A DNA stretch of 64,000 nt from Stenotrophomonas rhizophila (GTDB taxonomy: Bacteria; Pseudomonadota; Gammaproteobacteria; Xanthomonadales; Xanthomonadaceae), in contig NZ_VDQT01000002.1 of assembly GCF_007667275.1 (NCBI RefSeq), forward strand, positions 496,001 to 560,000, given 5' to 3'. The notes under the pieces were generated by a model. That model searched no databases and was not told where the DNA came from. It was given only the letters and a program-made list of their open reading frames with translations. Made by a program: the position numbers and the translations under genes. Positions 55,620 through 64,000 of this stretch are shown here, piece by piece. How positions within the stretch are numbered: the stretch's first letter is position 1; each line of letters starts with the position of its first letter.

Positions 55620-56147
55620 ATGAGCCAGGCCCTCACGCTTGCACGCCCGTATGCCCGCGCCGCGTTCGCGACCGCGCGCGACGAAGGCACGTTCGCGCCG
55701 TGGTCGGACGCGCTTGCGTTTTCCGCCCACGTAGCCGCCGATCCTCGCGTGTCGGCCCTGCTGTCGAACCCGGAGCTGGGCCGTGACGATGCCGTCGCGC
55801 TGCTGGCCCCGGAAACGGCGGGCGAGTCGTTCGGTCGCTTCCTGGCCATCCTGGCCGAAGCGCACCGGCTGCCGCTGCTGCCGGAAATCGCAGGCATGTA
55901 CGACCAGCTCCGCGCTGAAGCCGAACACGTGGTCAAGGCCACGGTGACCTCGGCCGCCGAGCTGTCCTCCACTGAGCTGGACGCCATCAAGGCCGCGCTG
56001 CGCAAGCGCTTCGGCCAAGACGTGGAGATCACCACCGCGATCGATGCTTCGCTGATCGGCGGTGCGGTGATCGACGCTGGCGACGTGGTGATCGATGGCT
56101 CGCTCAAGGGCAAGCTGTCGCGCCTGCAGACCGCGCTCGCTAACTGA
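55620..56147 (+). CDS. atpH: ATP synthase F1 subunit delta
   Basis: 175 aa. N-terminal helical domain (LARPYARAAFATARDEGTFA) and C-terminal domain with VIDAGDVVIDGSLKGKLSRL, the delta/OSCP signature. Joins the F1 head to the b-subunit stalk. 44 bp before atpA. Confidence 0.95.
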   Translation: MSQALTLARPYARAAFATARDEGTFAPWSDALAFSAHVAADPRVSALLSNPELGRDDAVALLAPETAGESFGRFLAILAEAHRLPLLPEIAGMYDQLRAEAEHVVKATVTSAAELSSTELDAIKAALRKRFGQDVEITTAIDASLIGGAVIDAGDVVIDGSLKGKLSRLQTALAN

Positions 56148-56191
56148 ATTCATTTAACGTCCGGCCTGACCGCCGGCACTAGGACTTGACG

Positions 56192-57739
56192 ATGGCAACC
56201 ACGCTCAACCCCTCCGAAATCAGCGAACTGATCAAGAACCGCATCGAGAAGGTCAAGCTGGCCGCGGAATCGCGCAACGAAGGCACCGTGACCAGCGTGT
56301 CCGACGGCATCGTGCGCATCTTCGGCCTGGCCGACGTGATGCAGGGCGAAATGATCGAACTGCCGAACAACACCTTCGCCCTGGCCCTGAACCTGGAGCG
56401 CGATTCGGTCGGCGCCGTGGTCCTGGGTGGCTATGAGCACCTGCGCGAAGGCGACGTGGCCAAGACCACCGGTCGCATCCTGGAAGTGCCGGTCGGTCCG
56501 GAAATGCTCGGCCGCGTGGTCAACGCGCTCGGCGAACCGATCGACGGCAAGGGCCCGATCGCGGCCCAGCTGACCGCGCCGGTGGAGCGCGTTGCGCCGG
56601 GCGTGATCTGGCGCAAGTCGGTCGACCAGCCGGTGCAGACCGGTTACAAGTCGGTCGACTCGATGATCCCGATCGGCCGTGGCCAGCGCGAGCTGGTCAT
56701 CGGTGACCGCCAGACCGGCAAGACCGCCCTGGCCATCGATGCGGTGATCAACCAGAAGGACACCGGCATCAAGTGCGTGTACGTCGCGATCGGCCAGAAG
56801 GCTTCGACCGTGGCCAACATCGTGCGCAAGCTGGAAGAGAACGGCGCCCTGGCCCACACCGTGGTCGTGGCCGCCACCGCCTCCGAGTCGGCTGCCATGC
56901 AGTACATCAGCGCCTACTCGGGCTGCACCATGGGTGAGTACTTCATGGACCGCGGCCAGGATGCCCTGATCGTGTACGACGACCTGTCCAAGCAGGCCGT
57001 GGCCTACCGCCAGATCTCGCTGCTGCTGAAGCGCCCGCCGGGCCGTGAAGCCTACCCGGGCGACGTGTTCTACCTGCACTCGCGCCTGCTGGAACGTGCG
57101 GCCCGCGTTTCGGAAGAGTACGTCGAGCAGTTCACCAAGGGTGAAGTGAAGGGCAAGACCGGTTCGCTGACCGCCCTGCCGATCATCGAAACCCAGGCCG
57201 GCGACGTCTCGGCGTTCGTGCCGACCAACGTGATCTCGATCACCGACGGCCAGATCTTCCTGGAAACCGACCTGTTCAACTCGGGCATCCGCCCGGCCGT
57301 GAACGCCGGTATCTCGGTGTCGCGCGTCGGTGGTGCGGCCCAGACCAAGATCATCAAGAAGCTGTCGGGCGGCATCCGCATCTCGCTCGCCCAGTACCGC
57401 GAGCTGGCTGCGTTCGCGCAGTTCGCCTCGGACCTGGACGAAGCCACCCGCAAGCAGCTCGAGCGCGGTCAGCGCGTCACCGAGCTGATGAAGCAGAAGC
57501 AGTACGCCCCGATGTCGATCGCCAACCAGGCGCTGTCGATCTACGCCGTCAACGAGGGTTACCTCGACGACGTGCCGGTCAACAAGCTGCTGGCCTTCGA
57601 AGAAGGCCTGCACGCGCATTTCGCCAACACCCAGGGCGAACTGATCGGCAAGGTCAACGCCACCGGCGGTTGGGACAACGACATCGAAGCGGCCTTCAAG
57701 AAGGGCATCTCCGAGTTCAAGACCACCGGCAGCTGGTAA
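56192..57739 (+). CDS. atpA: ATP synthase F1 subunit alpha
   Basis: 515 aa. P-loop GDRQTGKTA, noncatalytic nucleotide site, and the conserved [19 protein letters not shown] and [22 protein letters not shown] 56192 is chosen over the earlier in-frame TTG 56186 because the family starts [14 protein letters not shown]. Confidence 0.97.
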   Translation: MATTLNPSEISELIKNRIEKVKLAAESRNEGTVTSVSDGIVRIFGLADVMQGEMIELPNNTFALALNLERDSVGAVVLGGYEHLREGDVAKTTGRILEVPVGPEMLGRVVNALGEPIDGKGPIAAQLTAPVERVAPGVIWRKSVDQPVQTGYKSVDSMIPIGRGQRELVIGDRQTGKTALAIDAVINQKDTGIKCVYVAIGQKASTVANIVRKLEENGALAHTVVVAATASESAAMQYISAYSGCTMGEYFMDRGQDALIVYDDLSKQAVAYRQISLLLKRPPGREAYPGDVFYLHSRLLERAARVSEEYVEQFTKGEVKGKTGSLTALPIIETQAGDVSAFVPTNVISITDGQIFLETDLFNSGIRPAVNAGISVSRVGGAAQTKIIKKLSGGIRISLAQYRELAAFAQFASDLDEATRKQLERGQRVTELMKQKQYAPMSIANQALSIYAVNEGYLDDVPVNKLLAFEEGLHAHFANTQGELIGKVNATGGWDNDIEAAFKKGISEFKTTGSW

Positions 57740-57783
57740 GACGAATGTGTGGCGGGGCCTTCGGCCTCGCTTCACCGTTGAAG

Positions 57784-57808
57784 GTAGCGGGGCAGAGCCC
57801 CGCTCTAC
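57784..57808 (+). repeat. GTAG palindrome inside the atp operon
   Basis: GTAG then CGGGGCAGAGCCCCG and CTCTAC, in the 80-bp gap between atpA and atpG. A second GCGGGGCCTTCGGCCTCGC hairpin lies just before it (around 57751-57769). The atpG start follows after 11 bp. Confidence 0.78.
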
Positions 57809-57819
57809 GGGAATAAGAG

Positions 57820-58683
57820 ATGGCTAGCGGTCGCGAAATCAAAACCAAGATCAAGAGCGTGCAGAACACCCGCAAGGTGACCCGCGCGCTGGAGATGGTG
57901 TCGGCCTCCAAGATCCGCAAGGCGCAGGATCGCATGAAGACCTCGCGTCCGTATGCGCAGGCGATGAAGCAGGTGATCGGCCACCTGGCCCAGGCCAGCA
58001 CCGATTACCAGCATCCGTTCCTGGTCCAGCGTGACGAGGTCAAGCGGGTCGGCTACATCGTGATCTCGTCCGACCGCGGCCTGGCCGGCGGCCTGAACAA
58101 CAACCTGTTCCGCAAGATGCTGGGCGAAGTCCGCCAGTACCAGGAAAAGGGCGCCGAGATCGACGTGGTGACCATCGGCCAGAAGGCGTCCACCTTCTTC
58201 CGCCGGGTCAAGGTCAACATGGTCGGCAGCGTCACCCACATGGGCGACGTGCCGCACCTGGAACAGCTGATCGGCGTGATCAAGGTCATGCTCGACGCCT
58301 TCACCGAAGGCAAGGTCGACCGCGTGTACCTGGTCTACAACCGCTTCATCAACACGATGGTGCAGAAAGCCAGCTTCGACCAGCTGCTGCCGTTGCCGGC
58401 GGCCGAGAAGCAGGTTGCGCACCATGACTGGGACTACCTGTACGAACCCGACGCCGCCACCGTGCTCGAGCACGTGATGACGCGTTACGTGGAATCGCTG
58501 GTGTACCAGGCCGTGCTGGAAAACGTTGCCTCCGAGCATGCCGCGCGCATGGTGGCGATGAAGTCGGCCAGTGACAACGCCAACAAGCTGATCGGAACCC
58601 TGCAGCTGGTCTACAACAAGGCCCGCCAGGCAGCGATCACCCAGGAAATCTCCGAAATCGTCGGCGGCGCGGCAGCAGTCTGA
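57820..58683 (+). CDS. atpG: ATP synthase F1 subunit gamma
   Basis: 287 aa. N-terminal [20 protein letters not shown] and the C-terminal helix [20 protein letters not shown], with [17 protein letters not shown] at the end. Both helices form the rotating shaft. Central domain with [14 protein letters not shown] is conserved. Confidence 0.97.
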   Translation: MASGREIKTKIKSVQNTRKVTRALEMVSASKIRKAQDRMKTSRPYAQAMKQVIGHLAQASTDYQHPFLVQRDEVKRVGYIVISSDRGLAGGLNNNLFRKMLGEVRQYQEKGAEIDVVTIGQKASTFFRRVKVNMVGSVTHMGDVPHLEQLIGVIKVMLDAFTEGKVDRVYLVYNRFINTMVQKASFDQLLPLPAAEKQVAHHDWDYLYEPDAATVLEHVMTRYVESLVYQAVLENVASEHAARMVAMKSASDNANKLIGTLQLVYNKARQAAITQEISEIVGGAAAV

Positions 58684-58706
58684 CGCGCACAGTCAAAAGC
58701 ATTTAA

Positions 58707-60128
<1,422 letters not shown>

Positions 60129-60130
60129 TC

Positions 60131-60553
60131 ATGAGCACCATCCGTTGCGACATCGTCAGCGCCGAGCAGGAAATCTTCCGTGGTGAAGCGACTCTGGTCG
60201 TGGCTACGGGTGAGCTCGGCGAACTGGGCATCGCGCCCAAGCACGCTCCGCTGATCACCCGGTTGAAGCCGGGCAAGGTGGTGGTCACCCTGCAGAATGG
60301 CGAGCAGCTGGACTTCGCCATCTCCGGCGGCATCCTCGAGGTGCAGCCGCAGGTCGTGACCGTGCTGGCCGACACCGCGATCCGCGCGCAGGACATCGAC
60401 GAATCCGCGGTCCGCAAGGCCAAGGAAGAAGCCGAGCGCATCCTGGCCAACCGTGGCGAGGCGATGGAAGTGGCCGAAGCCCAGCAGAAGCTGGCCGAAG
60501 CGGTGGTCCAGCTGCAGGCGCTGGAGCGCCTGCGCAAGACCCTCAAGCACTGA
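60131..60553 (+). CDS. atpC: ATP synthase F1 subunit epsilon
   Basis: 140 aa. N-terminal beta sandwich ([40 protein letters not shown]) and C-terminal helices ([20 protein letters not shown]) that inhibit ATP hydrolysis. Last gene of the operon, 2 bp after atpD; terminator follows. Confidence 0.96.
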   Translation: MSTIRCDIVSAEQEIFRGEATLVVATGELGELGIAPKHAPLITRLKPGKVVVTLQNGEQLDFAISGGILEVQPQVVTVLADTAIRAQDIDESAVRKAKEEAERILANRGEAMEVAEAQQKLAEAVVQLQALERLRKTLKH

Positions 60554-60574
60554 GATCCTGCTACTGCTGCACAA

Positions 60575-60609
60575 CAACAACGCCGGCCTATGCCGGCGTT
60601 GTTGTTTTT
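60575..60609 (+). terminator. Rho-independent terminator of the atp operon
   Basis: 13-bp perfect stem (60575-60587 with 60592-60604), loop CTAT, then TTTTT. It ends the operon before glmU. Confidence 0.93.
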
Positions 60610-60721
60610 GGGGTCCGGCAGCATTCAACCCAGGGTCGCGGACGTGGCCCGAAAGCCACCACGTCGACCGCATGCGTTCTAGAATTGCAGCCATCCCCGT
60701 CGTTCACGCATCGCTACCCCC

Positions 60722-62086
60722 ATGACCCAAGCCCTGCACGTCATCATCCTCGCCGCCGGCGCTGGCAAGCGCATGAAGTCAGTCCTGCCCAAGGTGCTGC
60801 AGCCGATTGCCGGCCGGCCGATGCTGGCGCATGTGATCGATACCGCACGCCAGCTGCAGCCGGCTGCCATCCACGTGGTGTACGGCCACGGCGGTGAGGC
60901 GGTGCGCGCGGCGTTCGCCGACCAGCCCGACCTGCAGTGGGCCGAGCAGCGCGAGCAGCTGGGGACCGGCCATGCCGTGCAGCAGGCCATGCCGCAGGTG
61001 CCCGACGCGGCCCGGGTCCTGGTGCTGTACGGCGACGTGCCGCTGATCCGGCTCGATACCCTGCAGCACCTGCTGTCCCAGCCCGGGCGGCTGGCGGTGC
61101 TGGTGGCGGACATGCTCAATCCCACCGGCTACGGCCGCATCGTGCGCAATGCCGAGGGCAAGGTCGGCGCGATCGTGGAACAGAAGGATGCCACGGAGGA
61201 ACAGCTGGCGATCCGCACCATCAACACCGGCATCATCACCGCCGATGCCACCGCGCTGCGCACCTGGCTGTCGCAGCTGTCCAACAGCAATGCGCAGGGC
61301 GAGTACTACCTGACCGATGTGTTCGCCTCGGCCGCGGCCGACTACACCCCGGCCGACATGGCCTTCGTCGCCGACGCGCAGGAAGCGGAGGGCGCCAACG
61401 ATCCGTGGCAGCTGTCCCAGCTCGAACGCGCGTGGCAGCTGCGCGAAGTGCGCGCGCTGTGCACCCAGGGCGCGCGCGTGATCGATCCCGCGCGGCTGGA
61501 CATCCGTGGCACGGTCACGGTGGGCCGAGACGTGCAGATCGACGTCAACGTGATCCTGGAAGGCACCGTGGAACTGGGCGACGGGGTCAGCATCGGCCCG
61601 TTCACCCGGCTCAAGGACGTGAAGCTGGCCGCCGGCACGGTGGTCAAGCCGCACTGCGACCTGGAAGGCGTGGTCAGCGAAGGTGCCGCCGACATCGGCC
61701 CGTTCGCCCGCCTGCGCCCGGGTACCGTGCTGGCCGACGGCACGCACGTCGGCAATTTCGTTGAAACCAAGAAGGTCCGCCTGGGCGTGGGCAGCAAGGC
61801 CAACCATCTGACCTACCTTGGCGATGCGGTGATCGGCAGCAAGGTCAACATCGGCGCCGGCACCATCACCTGCAATTATGACGGGGTGAACAAGTCGCAG
61901 ACCACCATTGGCGACAACGCCTTCATCGGCTCGAACAGTTCGCTGGTGGCGCCGGTGACCATCGGCGACGGAGCCACCATCGCCGCCGGTTCGGTGATTA
62001 CCCGCAACGCGCCGGAAGGCAAGTTGACGCTGGCACGCGTGCGCCAGGAAACCATTGATGGCTGGCACCGACCGGTGAAGAAGTAA
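60722..62086 (+). CDS. glmU: Bifunctional UDP-GlcNAc pyrophosphorylase / GlcN-1-P acetyltransferase
   Basis: 454 aa. The N-terminal uridylyltransferase has [20 protein letters not shown] and [14 protein letters not shown]. The C-terminal left-handed beta helix contains repeated hexapeptides ([39 protein letters not shown]) and the [12 protein letters not shown] end. It makes UDP-GlcNAc for peptidoglycan and lipopolysaccharide. Gene order atpC-glmU is a frequent arrangement in proteobacteria. Confidence 0.97.
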   Translation: MTQALHVIILAAGAGKRMKSVLPKVLQPIAGRPMLAHVIDTARQLQPAAIHVVYGHGGEAVRAAFADQPDLQWAEQREQLGTGHAVQQAMPQVPDAARVLVLYGDVPLIRLDTLQHLLSQPGRLAVLVADMLNPTGYGRIVRNAEGKVGAIVEQKDATEEQLAIRTINTGIITADATALRTWLSQLSNSNAQGEYYLTDVFASAAADYTPADMAFVADAQEAEGANDPWQLSQLERAWQLREVRALCTQGARVIDPARLDIRGTVTVGRDVQIDVNVILEGTVELGDGVSIGPFTRLKDVKLAAGTVVKPHCDLEGVVSEGAADIGPFARLRPGTVLADGTHVGNFVETKKVRLGVGSKANHLTYLGDAVIGSKVNIGAGTITCNYDGVNKSQTTIGDNAFIGSNSSLVAPVTIGDGATIAAGSVITRNAPEGKLTLARVRQETIDGWHRPVKK

Positions 62087-62100
62087 CCGGGCAGCGCGTT

Positions 62101-62206
62101 GGCCGGCCAACGGCCGGCGCTACCGCGGCGTATCCGACGCCCATGGTTGATTGACCCATATCCCGATGGGCACGCAAAAATTCGTAGCGCCGGCCGTTGG
62201 CCGGCC
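62101..62206. repeat. Inverted dimer of GTAG palindromes
   Basis: Arms 62101-62123 and 62184-62206 are perfect reverse complements over 23 bp. The inner part (CCCATGGTTGATTGACCC and so on) is close to the inner part of the dimer at 39242-39345. It lies between glmU and the converging kinase gene. Confidence 0.78.
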
Positions 62207-62218
62207 CAGGCAAACCCA

Positions 62219-63570
62219 TCACCCCGGCAGAAATATCGCCACGCACAACCCGCCTTCGCGGCGGTTCTGCAGCGACACGCGGCCGCCATGCGCTTCGACG
62301 ATCTCGCGGGTCAGCGCCAGGCCCAGTCCGGTGCCATTGCGCTTGGTCGAATAGAACGGCATCAGCGCGTTCTGCAGCACCGCCTCGTTCATGCCCTTGC
62401 CGCGGTCCAGCACTTCGATCCTCAGCCACTGCGGCAGCCGGGTCAGGCGCAGTTCGACATCGTCGTTCGGCGGTTCGGCTTCGCTGCACGCCTCATGCGC
62501 GTTCTTGAGCAGGTTCAGCAGCGCCTGGCCGAGCTGCGCGATGTCGACGCGGCCCTGCAGGTCGTCGGGAATCTCTGCCATGCGGAATGGAATCTGCATC
62601 TGCAGCCCGCCCAGGAACTGCTTCCACTGCACGTTCTGCAACTGCGGCTGCGGCAGCTTGGCAAAGCGCGCATACCCCCGGATGAAACCCTCCAGGTGTC
62701 GTGAGCGCTCTTCGATGGTGGAAAACACTTCCTCCAGCCGCTCGGTCCTCCCGCGTCGCACCAGCTCGCCACCGGAGTGCGCCAGCGAGGCAATCGGCGC
62801 CAGGGAGTTGTTGAGCTCGTGGCTGATCACCCGGATCACCTTCTTCCAGGTCTGCACTTCCTGGCGGCGAAGTTCGGCGGTCAGCAGGCGGATCAGCAGC
62901 AGGTCGTGGGGGCGCCCGTTGAGGTGGAAATTGCGCCGCGACAGGTGGTAGACCTGCTCGTCGTCTTCATCGCCATCTTCGGCTTCATCACCGGGGCCAC
63001 GCACCGCGAACAGGCTGTCGCCGCCGCGCTCGATCGCGTCGCGCAGTTCCACCGGCATGGTCTGCAACACCTGCTGCACGGCCTGGCCTTCCAGCTTCCA
63101 GCCGTTGTGCAGCAGCTTGCGCGCGGCCAGGTTGGAAAACACCACGCGCTGTACGCCGTCGCCGCCATTGGCCAGCAGCAGCATCGACACCGGCGTGTTC
63201 TGCACCATGGTGTCCAGCAGCAGCTCGCGCTGCACCAGGCCCTGGCGCTGCTCCCGCAGCACGTCGCCCAGTTCACGATGGGCCTGCACCAGATCGCCCA
63301 GCTCGTCGTTGCCGGGCCAGTACACGCTGAAATTGTATTCGCCGTCGCGGTAGGAGCTGGTGGTGCCGGCCAGTGCCCGCAGCAGCGAGCGCACCGGGGC
63401 GGTGGCGCGGCGCAGGGTCCACCACATCAGGGCCAGCAGCAGCACGCTGGATACCAGCGTCACCAGCCAGCCCTGGTCCATCCAGTAAGCCAGCAGCCAC
63501 GGCCCTGCCGCAGCCAATGCCAGCACTGGCAGCAGGCGCAGGAACAGGCGGAAGGTAAACGAGGTGCGCT

Positions 63571-63574
<4 letters not shown>
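62219..63574 (-). CDS. NtrY-like sensor histidine kinase
   Basis: 451 aa. Two N-terminal transmembrane segments (about 8-28 and 34-54, LFLRLLPVLALAAAGPWLLA and TLVSSVLLLALMWW), a HAMP-like linker and a PAS-like domain. Then HisKA (VIRVISHELNNSLAPIASLA) and HATPase (LNLLKNAHEACSEAE, DRGKGMNEAVL, GTGLGLALTREIVEAHGG). The layout resembles NtrY-type kinases; the signal is unknown. Its start overlaps the partner regulator stop by ATGA (63571-63574). Confidence 0.9.

Positions 63575-64000
<426 letters not shown>

Noticed and set aside
60554-60721. Replication origin next to the atp operon and glmU
   Set aside because: In many gammaproteobacteria this operon lies near oriC, but no DnaA-box cluster, AT-rich unwinding region, gidA/gidB or dnaA is visible here.

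Overview
The window comes from a high-GC gammaproteobacterium of the Xanthomonadaceae, most likely Stenotrophomonas. The gene content and order fit that family: a stand-alone opgH, an algZ-algR-hemC block, a pyruvate dehydrogenase E3 with a fused lipoyl domain, and an atp operon followed by glmU. Palindromes that begin with GTAG and sit in many intergenic gaps match the SMAG/REP elements described in S. maltophilia. No rRNA, tRNA, insertion sequence, integrase or CRISPR array was found.

Layout. 1-8.3 kb: the end of a DUF333 gene, a secreted alpha/beta hydrolase, an SDR/SnoaL pair divergent from a LysR regulator, a lipoprotein, an unknown 308-aa protein, a secreted chloroperoxidase-like hydrolase, a metallo-beta-lactamase-fold hydrolase and a DUF2236 protein. 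8.3-11.8 kb is the most unusual part. It holds a circularly permuted (two-piece) tmRNA gene with its acceptor piece upstream of its coding piece, an orphan BrnA-type antitoxin, a TonB-receptor gene remnant, a diverged 47-bp direct repeat, and a three-gene operon of exported proteins of unknown function. 11.9-16.4 kb: a LuxR-like protein, a TonB-dependent receptor and a small conserved protein. 16.5-21.6 kb: a bacteriophytochrome operon (photoreceptor kinase, single-domain response regulator, hybrid kinase). 22-25.4 kb: a tightly overlapping operon of an acyl-CoA dehydrogenase-like protein, a PIG-L deacetylase, a NodS-like methyltransferase, a GT2 glycosyltransferase and a SemiSWEET/PQ-loop protein. 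25.5-32.5 kb: a stressosome operon (RsbR, RsbS, RsbT and a fused ATPase/PP2C protein) joined to two histidine kinases, then a SulP-STAS transporter.

33-47.6 kb: opgH, an esterase, algZ-algR-hemC, an outer-membrane DUF481 protein, a lipoprotein, a WYL regulator, MetQ, glpD-glpK, an OmpW-type porin and a DNA glycosylase. 47.8-52 kb: pyruvate dehydrogenase E2, a secreted protein of unknown function, and E3. 53.4-60.6 kb: the complete atpIBEFHAGDC operon with a good promoter and terminator. 60.7-64 kb: glmU, then an NtrY-like kinase and the C-terminal part of an NtrC-like regulator that runs off the right edge.

The clusters that work as units are the phytochrome relay, the stressosome/two-component relay, the glycoconjugate-type operon, glycerol catabolism (glpD and glpK), the E2/E3 part of pyruvate dehydrogenase, and ATP synthase. 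The strongest candidate for something undescribed is the permuted tmRNA locus with its atypical tag. Next come the stressosome with its ATPase-phosphatase fusion and the PIG-L/NodS/GT2/acyl-CoA dehydrogenase operon.
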